Below, in pieces: positions 1 through 8,897 of a stretch of 64,000 nucleotides of DNA. Position 1 is the stretch's first letter. Each line of letters opens with the position of its first letter. The DNA is from Bacteroidota bacterium. GTDB taxonomy: Bacteria; Bacteroidota; Bacteroidia; Bacteroidales; JAAAOM01. Position numbers and translations under genes: made by a program. The stretch lies in contig JAAAOM010000031.1 of assembly GCA_009908855.1 (NCBI GenBank), positions 62,001 through 126,000 of the forward strand, read 5' to 3'. The notes beneath the pieces are model-generated. The model was given only the letters and a program-made list of their open reading frames with translations. It did not search any database and was not told where the DNA came from.

Positions 1-2
1 TT

Positions 3-809
3 ATTTACGCCATAAAAAGTTCATCAAATTATGATTTCACTGAATACTCCGAGAAATCATTGCGACGAAGACTTGCGAAGGTGATGCAGGATCACAACCT
101 GAATATCTCCTCATTAGTTAATAAAGTTAAGTCAGACAAAAAGTTCCTTGAGCAAATCGTGAAAGAAATTACGGTTAATACCACCGAGCTTTTTCGTGAC
201 CCCCAGGTTTGGCAAAATTTACGTTACAATATACTTCCCCGGTTTAAAAACAATTCAGTTATAAATGTATGGCATGCAGGATGCTCTACCGGACAGGAAG
301 TCTATTCCCTGATGATTTTGCTTAACGAGCTGGAAATGTTTGAGAAAACCAAAATGTATGCCACCGATTTAAACACGGATGTGTTAGAAAATGCCAATAA
401 GGGTGAATATAAATACAGGTTTAATATCGGATATTTGGATAACTTCGATAAAGTTATTAAGGAAAATCCGTATAATTATGACGAATATTATGATATCCCT
501 TATGATAAATATTTTACAATAGATAAATCAAGGGATATTATTAAAATGAATGATTTTCTGACACAAAAACCAGTTTTTAAAAAACAGGACCTGGTAAAGG
601 ATGAAAATACATTGTATGTTAAATTTGATTTGATACTTTGCAGAAATGTTATTATATATTTTAACTATAATTTACAAAACCGGGTTTTTGATTTATTTCA
701 CCGGAATTTGTACGAAGGAGGCGGACTGATTCTGGGAATGCACGAAACTATTTTGGGAAATTATTCACTCAAATATAAAAAAAGAGGACATGCTTATTTT
801 AAAGTTTAG
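3..809 (+). CDS. cheR: CheR-type protein-glutamate O-methyltransferase (5' partial)
   Basis: The open frame runs in from the left edge without a stop, so the true start lies outside the window; the first visible TTG (60) is internal. CheR transfers a methyl group from SAM to glutamates of chemoreceptor-like proteins in the cytosol. Visible are the helical N-terminal CheR domain (a run of arginines followed by the 'TELFRDPQVW' motif), then the Rossmann methyltransferase with SAM motif I 'HAGCSTGQEVYSL' and the conserved 'LCRNVIIYFN' near the C-terminus. All look intact, so an active enzyme is expected. It is followed 30 bp later by a membrane sensor and shares the block with a CheB domain and a second, degenerate CheR. 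No MCP, CheA or CheW gene is nearby, so its substrate is unlikely to be a classical chemoreceptor from this locus. Confidence 0.93.
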   Translation: MYAIKSSSNYDFTEYSEKSLRRRLAKVMQDHNLNISSLVNKVKSDKKFLEQIVKEITVNTTELFRDPQVWQNLRYNILPRFKNNSVINVWHAGCSTGQEVYSLMILLNELEMFEKTKMYATDLNTDVLENANKGEYKYRFNIGYLDNFDKVIKENPYNYDEYYDIPYDKYFTIDKSRDIIKMNDFLTQKPVFKKQDLVKDENTLYVKFDLILCRNVIIYFNYNLQNRVFDLFHRNLYEGGGLILGMHETILGNYSLKYKKRGHAYFKV

Positions 810-839
810 TGATTTTCCATTGAATTGAAGCAACTATTT

Positions 840-3455
840 ATGAAAAGTATAGCGAAATTATCAGTAAGAGGGAAATTAATATTTACTGCATTGTCAGGAA
901 CGATATTTGTTTTTGCCTTTCTGTTACTGAATAACCTTTATTTAAATTATAATGTTAAACTCAATGAAAAGGAAGAAATTCTTCAGAACCTGAAAAAAGA
1001 AGTCATTCTTCTCCAAAATGAGGAAAACGCCTATCTCACAGAATTGGTTAACAACAATGATATTTTATTCCTAAATATCGACAATCATTTGGTTAAAATA
1101 GAAAAACGGTATCAAACGGCATCCCGGTTAATCGATTCTGTACGTCTTTTTAACATATATGCTTCGGATACAATTTGGCTTGAAACACTGGATAATGTAG
1201 ATGCTTACCTGGATGAACTATATCATCAATACGAAGACCTGATTCTTAATTATAAAGAAAGAGGAACCGTACATCACAACTTAATTAAACAATGGACTAA
1301 TGCCGGTGAAGAACTGGAGTCTTTAATGTTTGAAAGTAACCAAATTCCATTAATCGCTGAAATAACCACTTTACGGAAAAATGAGAAAAACTATCTGATT
1401 TATGCTGATATTGAAACCCTTGATATCATTATTAACACCATTGAGAATATCAAAGCACTGATAAATTATGAATACCCTGAATATTCTTATAAAACCATAG
1501 AGCTGTGCGATAGATATTTAATGTTGGCCAAACAAATTGGCGCCATTAATGAACGAATAGGGATTGGTGCAAACGAAGGGTTACGCCAACAACTTACATC
1601 TTTAGCCAACATATTGGATTCTCATCTGTACGATTTATCCGAATATCAGCAGGAACAAATACAACAATACAAGAACAGAGCGTACAATGGTATGTTAATC
1701 GCTTATGGTGTATTGATACTCCTGTATTTTCTATTATTGTTTTATATCGGTAATTCCATAAACAAACCACTTTACCGCGTGAATGAATACCTTGAGCGAC
1801 TTACCAAAGGTGAACTACCCGAAAAAATAGACTGGAATATAAAAGGTGAACTCGGTATTCTTATTAACCGACTCAATCACTTTATTTTTACCTTAAAGGA
1901 AAAAAAGGATTTTGCCATTAAACTAAGTAATGGAAATCTCGAAGAATCCATCGATTTAAAAAGCCGCAAAGACATACTGGGTAAAACACTTATAAGCCTT
2001 CAAAATAATCTTAAATATGCCAATGAGGAACATGAGAAACACTTACAGGAAAATAAATTGCGACAATACATTAACGAAGGCATTAATAATATTTCCGAGG
2101 TTTTTCAATTACATAGCAACGATCTGGGTCATCTGGCCGACGAGTTTATCATACGGCTGGTGAAATACCTGGATATAGTTCAGGGTGCACTGTTTCTGAT
2201 GAACAGAGAGAAAAAAGAAACCATACTGGAATTAAAAGGTGCCTTTGCCTACGATCGTAAAAAATACCTCGAAAAGGAAATTAAATTGGGACAAGGTCTG
2301 GTAGGAACCTGCGCACTGGAGAAAAAACCTATTAAACCCAGGCATTTACCCGATGACTATATCAATATCACATCCGGACTTGGTGATAGTCCGCCCAGTC
2401 ACTTGTTTCTGGTACCCGTAATGAATGATGATGTGGTTGAAGGGGTGATTGAGCTGGCTGGTTTAAAAGAATTTGAGGACCACCAGTTGGAGCTTATCAA
2501 AACCATAGCCAATAATCTGGGCTCGGCGCTTGGCTCCATACGCGTCAATGCTCAAACAGCCGAATTACTTAAAAAATCACAGCAACAAGCCACCGAAATG
2601 TCGGAACAGGAAGAAGAAATGCGTCAGAACATGGAAGAGTTGCAGGCCACACAGGAGGAAGCCGCACGGCGAGAAGAAGAGACCAAAAATATTATGAGCG
2701 CATACCACAAAGCTGTGTTATATATGGAATATGACCTTGACGGCAAAATTGAAGAGGTAAACGATAATTATATCCGGTTGTTTAATCGCGACAAATCCAA
2801 AATTGTCGGTAAATTCCATAGCAATATTTATAACATCGATCATGAATCGGAAATTGAAAAGAAACTATGGGCCGATTTAAGAATGGGCGAGCAGCAAACC
2901 CGAATCGAGGCGTATGTTAACGATAATGGCGAAAAAAAATGGCTGTATCAGCAGTACACACCGGTTTTAAATGCCAGTAACGAAACGTACAAAGTAGTTA
3001 ATATTGCTTATGATATCACTGAACAAAAAAATAAGGAATCAGAAATTCATGCCAGAGAGCAGGAAATTAAATCGGAAAAGCGTGAATTCGAGGTTCTTAA
3101 ATACATTTTTGAACAAACCATTGCCAAAGCCGAGTTTAGCGTGGAAGGACAAATTGTAGAGCACAACAGAAACTTTGAGAAGCTTATCGGATTGGAGGCT
3201 GAAGACCTGAAAGATAAGCTGTATAATGAATATTTGAACAAAGTTGAAATTGAAAAATTTGACGGTATATGGGAACATATCCTGCAATCAAAAAGGTCAA
3301 TTTCTTCATTATTGAGAAGAACAAAACCATCAGGCGAAAATATATGGATCAGCGCAACTTTTTCGCCCGTATTTCATGAATCAAAAGACCAAATCGACAA
3401 AATAATCATGCTTGGCAGTGATATAACTGAAAATATACAACGAATTACCAGATAG
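840..3455 (+). CDS. Membrane sensor with HAMP-GAF-PAS-PAS, no output domain
   Basis: ATG 840 gives 871 residues; an in-frame TTG at 825 is possible but less likely. The order is: a basic start, TM1 (about residues 15-35), a helical extracytoplasmic sensor region (about 40-280), TM2 (about 285-305), a HAMP and a HAMP-like segment, GAF (about 420-570), a Gln/Glu-rich coiled coil with 'EEMRQNMEELQATQEE', then PAS1 (about 625-735) and PAS2 (about 750-865). No histidine kinase, GGDEF, MCP signalling hairpin or phosphatase domain follows, so it must act by protein contact or by controlling a neighbour. It lies between two CheR-like genes and upstream of CheB, which makes it a candidate methyl-accepting protein. 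That is inference. Its GAF and coil resemble those of the phosphatase encoded at 5661-8261. Confidence 0.88.
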   Translation: MKSIAKLSVRGKLIFTALSGTIFVFAFLLLNNLYLNYNVKLNEKEEILQNLKKEVILLQNEENAYLTELVNNNDILFLNIDNHLVKIEKRYQTASRLIDSVRLFNIYASDTIWLETLDNVDAYLDELYHQYEDLILNYKERGTVHHNLIKQWTNAGEELESLMFESNQIPLIAEITTLRKNEKNYLIYADIETLDIIINTIENIKALINYEYPEYSYKTIELCDRYLMLAKQIGAINERIGIGANEGLRQQLTSLANILDSHLYDLSEYQQEQIQQYKNRAYNGMLIAYGVLILLYFLLLFYIGNSINKPLYRVNEYLERLTKGELPEKIDWNIKGELGILINRLNHFIFTLKEKKDFAIKLSNGNLEESIDLKSRKDILGKTLISLQNNLKYANEEHEKHLQENKLRQYINEGINNISEVFQLHSNDLGHLADEFIIRLVKYLDIVQGALFLMNREKKETILELKGAFAYDRKKYLEKEIKLGQGLVGTCALEKKPIKPRHLPDDYINITSGLGDSPPSHLFLVPVMNDDVVEGVIELAGLKEFEDHQLELIKTIANNLGSALGSIRVNAQTAELLKKSQQQATEMSEQEEEMRQNMEELQATQEEAARREEETKNIMSAYHKAVLYMEYDLDGKIEEVNDNYIRLFNRDKSKIVGKFHSNIYNIDHESEIEKKLWADLRMGEQQTRIEAYVNDNGEKKWLYQQYTPVLNASNETYKVVNIAYDITEQKNKESEIHAREQEIKSEKREFEVLKYIFEQTIAKAEFSVEGQIVEHNRNFEKLIGLEAEDLKDKLYNEYLNKVEIEKFDGIWEHILQSKRSISSLLRRTKPSGENIWISATFSPVFHESKDQIDKIIMLGSDITENIQRITR

Positions 3456-3459
3456 GCTT

Positions 3460-4296
3460 ATGATTGAGTTAAGCGTTGTTGATACAAGAACAATTTGCAG
3501 AATAGTGCAGGAAAAGCATCAGTTTGATCTTTCCGGATTTGCACATACATCTCTCAAATACAGGCTTGCCAAACTAATGGCCCAGTATAAAATTCAGGAG
3601 CTTGATATCTTGTTGGCCAAAATTGGACAGGATGATGGATTTTTCGATTCCTTTTTGCATGATTTGTTGGTTCCGTCCACCGAAATGTTCAGAGACCCTT
3701 CCCTGTGGAGATGGCTAAAGGAAGGATATTTTCCTTCCATCAAAGATAAAATGACCGGTAATTATAAAATATGGCTGCCATTGTGTGTTGACGGATATGA
3801 ACTACATACCCTCACCATTGTGTTAAAAGAATTGGAATTGCTCGATAAAGTAAAGATTATTGCAGGTGTACTTACCAATAAAAGCAAAGAAGTAATTGAG
3901 GAAGGTATTTTACCCCTTAAAAAATACGAGATCAGCGCTGAAAATTATAAGAGATACCAGGGACAGGCAAATTTTGATGACTATGTAGCAAAACACGATT
4001 ATTATGTGGTTCGCGACAGGTCTTTAATAAAGAATGTACAGTTTATCAAACAAAATAATCTTTTTGATCATGCCCCCGGTAATGTAAAACTGATTTTATT
4101 CAGGAATCACTGTATCTATTTCAACCCGTCTATGCAGGAAAGGGTATTGGTAGAATTGCATCATAACCTTTCTGCAACCGGATTATTCATTATCGGTGCA
4201 AAAGAAAAGATTAAAAATATTGAATCAAGTGATACTTATGATTTAATTGATGAAGGAGAAAGCGTTTATAAAAAAAAATTCGTAAGTAAAAGTTAA
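3460..4296 (+). CDS. Degenerate CheR-like protein, probably inactive methyltransferase
   Basis: The 278-residue protein follows the CheR plan along its whole length: helical N-domain, 'STEMFRDPSLW', a Rossmann-like core, and 'LFRNHCIYFN' where active CheR has 'LCRNVIIYFN'. The SAM-binding loop is eroded: residues 104-114 read 'IWLPLCVDGYE', whereas the upstream paralogue has 'VWHAGCSTGQE'. The Gly-x-Gly turn and the small residues that hold SAM are lost. It starts 4 bp after the sensor gene and ends 1 bp before cheB, so it is kept in a tight operon and is not a decaying pseudogene; the frame is intact. A likely role is receptor binding or a decoy or regulator of the active CheR. Loss of catalysis is inferred from the motif only. 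Confidence 0.82.
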   Translation: MIELSVVDTRTICRIVQEKHQFDLSGFAHTSLKYRLAKLMAQYKIQELDILLAKIGQDDGFFDSFLHDLLVPSTEMFRDPSLWRWLKEGYFPSIKDKMTGNYKIWLPLCVDGYELHTLTIVLKELELLDKVKIIAGVLTNKSKEVIEEGILPLKKYEISAENYKRYQGQANFDDYVAKHDYYVVRDRSLIKNVQFIKQNNLFDHAPGNVKLILFRNHCIYFNPSMQERVLVELHHNLSATGLFIIGAKEKIKNIESSDTYDLIDEGESVYKKKFVSKS

Positions 4297-4297
4297 C

Positions 4298-4867
4298 ATG
4301 TCGACTTATAAAGCAGTAATAATAGGCGGATCAGCCGGTAGTTTTCAGGTAGTAACTAAAATTCTTAGTTCCATACCTACCGGTTTTCCTTTGCCCATAC
4401 TTTTATGTTTACACCGTTTAAAACATGTTCGATCAGGATTTGTGGAAGCATTGTCCTTAAAATCAAATATTCCGGTTATTGAACCCAATGATAAGGATTC
4501 CTTAAAACCCGGCATTGCCTATCTGGCCCCGGCCAATTACCACATGTATGTTGAACTGGCAAACCGGATTGCCTTATCAACCGATGATCCTGTAAACCAT
4601 TCGCGTCCGGCCATTGATCTGTCATTTATTACAGCCGCCAACGCTTACCGCCAAAAATTAATCGGCATCATTTTATCAGGAGCCAATCGCGACGGTGCCA
4701 TGGGACTTAAAAAGGTGCATGAACACGGCGGAACGACTATCGTTCAGGACCCGGCTGAATGTGAGGTTAAAACCATGACGGAAGCATCATTACAGATTAC
4801 ACAGGTGAATTACGTTTATCGATCCGATGAGATCATTAATTTTTTAAAAAAATCAGTTAGATCATGA
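4298..4867 (+). CDS. cheB: Stand-alone CheB-type protein-glutamate methylesterase domain
   Basis: CheB methylesterases remove methyl groups from receptor glutamates and can deamidate glutamines. The 189 residues are a methylesterase domain only. The catalytic triad is visible: Ser12 in 'IIGGSAGS', His39 in 'LCLHR' and Asp132 in 'ILSGANRDGAMG'. The N-terminal receiver domain of classical CheB is absent, so the enzyme is not switched on by CheA phosphotransfer; activity must be constitutive or set by a binding partner. The stop overlaps the next start as ATGA (4864-4867), and the start is 1 bp after the preceding stop, suggesting translational coupling within the signalling operon. Single-domain CheB proteins are known next to CheR in Bacteroidota. 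Confidence 0.93.
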   Translation: MSTYKAVIIGGSAGSFQVVTKILSSIPTGFPLPILLCLHRLKHVRSGFVEALSLKSNIPVIEPNDKDSLKPGIAYLAPANYHMYVELANRIALSTDDPVNHSRPAIDLSFITAANAYRQKLIGIILSGANRDGAMGLKKVHEHGGTTIVQDPAECEVKTMTEASLQITQVNYVYRSDEIINFLKKSVRS

Positions 4868-5643
4868 ATTTGCCAAATAAATATCGCAACATCGGATTAA
4901 TAATATTGATTGTTATGATCCTGATATTATTGATTTCCGTTGCTATGGTACGGAACATCATAATGACAGGCGGAATAGAAGGAAAAGGGTTGGTGTATAT
5001 ACTACTGAGTTTTGCCATAGCAGGCGTATTTTTGTTGTATTTAATAATTTTACGGCTCACTGGTTGGGAAATAAAAAATTATTTTATCGCCGAATATAAT
5101 GCTGAAAAAAATGAAACCGAAGAGGAAGAAAAAGTAGAAGAAGTTCAGGAACAAACCGATGAAAAGATATTAACTTTAGAAGAGCTTGAACGTAACATTT
5201 TCCCGCAAAAGAAGTTTAAATACCTCGACAGTTATGCTGAAAAATTACTCATTAACCTGGGTAAGTTTATGGAAATTAGTCAGGGTGTTTTTTACAGGTT
5301 GGATGATAATTCGGGAAAATTCAGGCTAATAGCTAAATATGCTACTGCCGTTGAAAAGGAAGCAGAAGAAATTGGGCCGGGTGAAGGATTAACAGGACAA
5401 GTGGCAATCGACAAAAAAATGAATATTATTGACGAAGTGCCTGAAAACTATTTACAAATTGTATCCGGTCTGGGCAAAGGACAACCCGCACAGCTGGTTA
5501 TCGTACCCATACTTAAAAATAATGAAGTGTCGGCTATCATGGAGCTTGCTTCACTTAAAAAGTTTAGCGATAGTTTTTTATCATTGCTTCCTGATTTAGC
5601 CAATAATTTAGGTAAGCAAATAGATAATTTTGAATTGAGATAG
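4864..5643 (+). CDS. Membrane-anchored GAF-domain protein
   Basis: The protein has 259 residues with two N-terminal membrane helices (about 9-30 and 42-64). A Glu-rich, probably coiled linker follows (about 75-110, with 'TEEEEKVEEVQEQ'), then a single GAF domain (about 120-255). There is no catalytic output. The GAF shares signatures with those of the upstream sensor and the downstream phosphatase: a 'QGV/QGA' strand, a 'G-x-GL-x-G' turn, an 'I-x-SGL' element and a 'VPI' strand. It therefore looks like a stripped-down paralogue that could hetero-oligomerise with them. Translation is probably coupled to cheB through the 4-bp overlap. Its ligand is unknown. A membrane adaptor role is inferred from architecture alone. 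Confidence 0.8.
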   Translation: MNLPNKYRNIGLIILIVMILILLISVAMVRNIIMTGGIEGKGLVYILLSFAIAGVFLLYLIILRLTGWEIKNYFIAEYNAEKNETEEEEKVEEVQEQTDEKILTLEELERNIFPQKKFKYLDSYAEKLLINLGKFMEISQGVFYRLDDNSGKFRLIAKYATAVEKEAEEIGPGEGLTGQVAIDKKMNIIDEVPENYLQIVSGLGKGQPAQLVIVPILKNNEVSAIMELASLKKFSDSFLSLLPDLANNLGKQIDNFELR

Positions 5644-5660
5644 TACAAAACAGGGTAGGT

Positions 5661-8261
5661 ATGTTTAAGAAAATAACAGATATCATTAAGAATAATACCA
5701 TCATTTATGGTTTTGTAATAGGTTTGCCTATTCCCATTTTAGGATGGATTCTTGATTTTGTAAGCAGTAAGGAACCCGTTACCTTTTCCTATTTCATAGG
5801 TCTTTACTCCGAAAACCTGCTGCACTGGATGTTGCTGATTTTCCCGTTTGCCCTTTCTGCCCTTTATTACCGCCAAGCCAACAGCAAAGAAAATTTAATT
5901 GAGGAATACAATACCGAAATAACCAAAACCGAAAAACGCATCGAAGAAACCGCCAGATTTGCTAAAGAAATCGGTGAAGGTAATTTCGATTCCGAGCTTC
6001 AGGTTGAAAAAGAAGATGCGCTGACCCAGTCGTTGCTGTTAATGCGCGATAATTTAGCTGAGAATAGCCGTCGCGAAGCCGAACAAAGCTGGATTGCAGC
6101 CGGAAAAGACAAGATATCAAACATCCTGCGATTGCACACAAAAATTGATGAGCTTTGCTATGAAGTCCTGGTAGCATTGGTTGATTACATTGAAGTAACC
6201 CAGGGTGCTATCTATTTATATTCCGAAGAAAATAAAAAACTGGAAAACAAAGCTACTTATGCCTATAATCGCCGTAAATACATTGAGCAGGAGTTTGAGG
6301 TAGGGCATGGCCTTATTGGTCAATGTGCTTATGAAATGGACTATGTTTACCGTACCGAAATACCCGAGGGATATGTTTCAATAACATCCGGTATATTAGG
6401 TGATAAAAAACCATCAAGCATTTTATTGGTGCCATTAACCAGCGATGAAAAACTGCAAGGTGTACTGGAATTTGCATCCATCGAAATCATTCCTGATAAC
6501 ACCATTGTTCTGCTCAAAGAACTGGGGGAAATTATTGCCCGTACCATTTTCAACCTTCAGATAAATGCCCGTACAGAGCAATTGCTAAAGGAATCGCAGG
6601 AGATGACTACTGAACTTCAGGAGAATGAAGAGGAACTCAGACAAAATGCGGAGGAAATGCGGGCAACGCAGGATGAGCTAAGAAAATCAAATGAACAGCT
6701 TGAGAAACAATTTCAGGAAGTTGAAAATGCTCAAAAAAGACTGTATTCGCTACTTGAAAATGCCTCTGAGGTTATTGCCATTTATGACGAGGATATGGTC
6801 ATGAAATATGTCAGCCCGTCAGTAGAGAAAATTCTGGGATTTGAACCCGAGGAAATGATGTCGGGAAAAGATATGGACCGCCTTACACGCAAAGGAGAAT
6901 CCGCCTTGCGTAATATGTTTAAAGAATTACTGAACAGCCCTGACGAAGTACAGTCCATTCAGTATACCTACATGAAAAAAGACGGGCACAAAATATTCCT
7001 GGAAACAACCGGTCGCAACCTCTTAGAAGACCCTGCAATACAGGGAATAATTCTCAACTCCAGGGATATCACCGAGCGCAAACGTGCCGAGAAAGAGGAG
7101 CGAATGAAAAGTAAAATGCAGGCTCTGTCAGAGAACTCACTCGATATGATCCTGCGTCTGAGTACGGTGGGCCAGTTCTTCTATGCAAACCCGGTGGTGG
7201 AGGACTACTTCAACATTTCGGCCAAAGAGATCATCAATAAAACACTGAACGAAATAGTAATTCACGAAGTATTCTTTAACTACTTTAAAGAAACCATCGA
7301 GGAAATAAAAGCCAAACCCTCGAAACACAACAAAGAAATAAATGTGCCGCTTAAATACGGTGAGAAAGAAACACACCGGATCATGAGCATTGATGCCATC
7401 CCTGAATTTAACGAAAATGAGTTGGAAACCATTTTATTTGTGGGGCATGATATTACCGAAGCCAAACGAATTGAAATGGAGATTCAGGAGAAAAACAAAA
7501 AGATCGAAGACTCCATCAACTACGCACAACGAATTCAAACATCCATATTGCCCAACAATGCCGTAATTCGCGATGTGTTCCCGAAATCATTCATTTTTTA
7601 CAAACCACGTGATGTGGTAAGTGGTGACTTCCCGTGGTTCTTTAAAAGAGGAGAAAATATTTACATTGCCGCGGTTGATTGTACCGGGCATGGTGTGCCT
7701 GGTGCATTGCTGTCGTTCATTGGATACTTTATTCTCAATAATATTGTTGACCATGACAAGGAACAAACAGCCGCACAGGTATGCGATGCTTTGCATTATG
7801 GTGTACGCACAACATTGCGTCAGGACAGGGCCGATGCTAATCAACGCGATGGTATGGACATTGCCCTGTGTAAGATAAATCCTTCAAAGAATGAATTACA
7901 GTACGCCGGCGCACATCGCCCGTTGTACTATTTATCAAAGGGTGAGTTGGAAGAGTTCAAAGGAAACAGGAAAGCAATTGGTGGTATCCCTCACCGAAAA
8001 AAGCCGGAAAAAGATTTTGAAAATTATGTTATAAATTACAAGCCCGGAGATAAAGTATTTTTCTTTTCTGATGGTTTACCCGACCAATTAGGTGGCCCGG
8101 AAATGAAAAAATATTCTCCGAAAAGAATACGCGAAACCATTTTGGAAAATGAAAATTACTCGATGCAGGAGTATAATGATCATTTTGCAAAAGATTTTGT
8201 AAACTGGAAAGGAGACACCAAACAAATTGATGATGTCTTGCTAATTGGAATAGAATTTTAG
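5661..8261 (+). CDS. Membrane GAF-PAS-PAS-SpoIIE (PP2C) serine/threonine phosphatase, SiaA-like
   Basis: The protein has 866 residues: two membrane helices (about 13-32 and 47-70), a HAMP-like helical segment (about 75-150), GAF (about 165-305), a coiled coil with 'EEELRQNAEEMRATQDE', PAS1 (about 370-480), PAS2 (about 490-600), and a SpoIIE-type PP2C phosphatase from about residue 618 ('SINYAQRIQTSILP'). Metal-ligand motifs are present: 'SGDFPWF', 'AVDCTGHGVPGA', 'DGMDIALC', 'FFSDGLPDQ' and 'DDVLLIGI'. Most relatives have GDFYW or GDFFW, so the proline is unusual. The SiaB and SiaC genes follow at once, so the expected job is that of Pseudomonas SiaA: dephosphorylating SiaC in response to a signal. 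Here the sensing module is GAF/PAS instead of the usual periplasmic sensor. Confidence 0.9.
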   Translation: MFKKITDIIKNNTIIYGFVIGLPIPILGWILDFVSSKEPVTFSYFIGLYSENLLHWMLLIFPFALSALYYRQANSKENLIEEYNTEITKTEKRIEETARFAKEIGEGNFDSELQVEKEDALTQSLLLMRDNLAENSRREAEQSWIAAGKDKISNILRLHTKIDELCYEVLVALVDYIEVTQGAIYLYSEENKKLENKATYAYNRRKYIEQEFEVGHGLIGQCAYEMDYVYRTEIPEGYVSITSGILGDKKPSSILLVPLTSDEKLQGVLEFASIEIIPDNTIVLLKELGEIIARTIFNLQINARTEQLLKESQEMTTELQENEEELRQNAEEMRATQDELRKSNEQLEKQFQEVENAQKRLYSLLENASEVIAIYDEDMVMKYVSPSVEKILGFEPEEMMSGKDMDRLTRKGESALRNMFKELLNSPDEVQSIQYTYMKKDGHKIFLETTGRNLLEDPAIQGIILNSRDITERKRAEKEERMKSKMQALSENSLDMILRLSTVGQFFYANPVVEDYFNISAKEIINKTLNEIVIHEVFFNYFKETIEEIKAKPSKHNKEINVPLKYGEKETHRIMSIDAIPEFNENELETILFVGHDITEAKRIEMEIQEKNKKIEDSINYAQRIQTSILPNNAVIRDVFPKSFIFYKPRDVVSGDFPWFFKRGENIYIAAVDCTGHGVPGALLSFIGYFILNNIVDHDKEQTAAQVCDALHYGVRTTLRQDRADANQRDGMDIALCKINPSKNELQYAGAHRPLYYLSKGELEEFKGNRKAIGGIPHRKKPEKDFENYVINYKPGDKVFFFSDGLPDQLGGPEMKKYSPKRIRETILENENYSMQEYNDHFAKDFVNWKGDTKQIDDVLLIGIEF

Positions 8262-8302
8262 AGTATTAACTTAAATATGTCATTATAATAAACTAAATAA
8301 TT

Positions 8303-8896
8303 ATGGGCAAAGAGAAAGATGTGAAAGGATTTCTGGAATTTGTTTACGAATTCTACAAATCCATGAAAGCACACGAAATTACATTGGTGTACGAGGGCGA
8401 AATAACGCACCAAATCACCAAAGCTTTTACCTCGCTTGCTGAATCAAACATGGCGAAGGAAGATGAAGCAGGTACTGTACAACGAAAAGTATTTCATGTA
8501 ATGGTCGAATGTTTACAAAATATTAGTAAACATGCCGATGATTTTACGTCTAACGATTATCTTTTCTCCGGAAGAGGTATATTTTTAGTTAGTAAAGGGG
8601 AAAATGAATACAGCATCACAACCGGCAATGCCGTGGAAAATGACCGTATAGAAGAATTGACCACCATGCTGGAAGACATTAACCGAATGGATAAGGATGC
8701 GTTAAAAGATCTTTACAAACGCCAAATTAAAGAAGGGCGATTGTCCGAAAAAGGAGGTGCCGGCCTCGGCTTTATCGATATTAAACGTAAAACCGGGAAG
8801 GAGCTTGAATACCATTTCCTGCCCATTTCGGATAACACTTCATTCTTTTTATTAACTTCGACAATTTCCCGCGAACTAAATTCACAACAAGATTAA
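8303..8896 (+). CDS. siaB: SiaB family protein kinase (DUF6272)
   Basis: The 197-residue soluble protein has a divergent GHKL-type ATP-binding fold. The N-box is visible as 'HVMVECLQNISKHA' and the glycine-rich lid as 'EKGGAGLGFIDIKRKTG'. In Pseudomonas aeruginosa SiaB phosphorylates SiaC, opposing the phosphatase SiaA. The gene sits between a SpoIIE phosphatase and a SiaC homologue, and ends 1 bp before the siaC start, exactly the context expected for a partner-switching set. No sensor domain is present, so input must enter through the phosphatase. The family assignment rests on these boxes plus gene order. Confidence 0.87.
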   Translation: MGKEKDVKGFLEFVYEFYKSMKAHEITLVYEGEITHQITKAFTSLAESNMAKEDEAGTVQRKVFHVMVECLQNISKHADDFTSNDYLFSGRGIFLVSKGENEYSITTGNAVENDRIEELTTMLEDINRMDKDALKDLYKRQIKEGRLSEKGGAGLGFIDIKRKTGKELEYHFLPISDNTSFFLLTSTISRELNSQQD

Positions 8897-8897
8897 T

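Noticed and set aside
825-839. TTG start for the HAMP-GAF-PAS sensor
   Set aside because: The ATG at 840 keeps the whole N-terminal membrane helix and is a better start.
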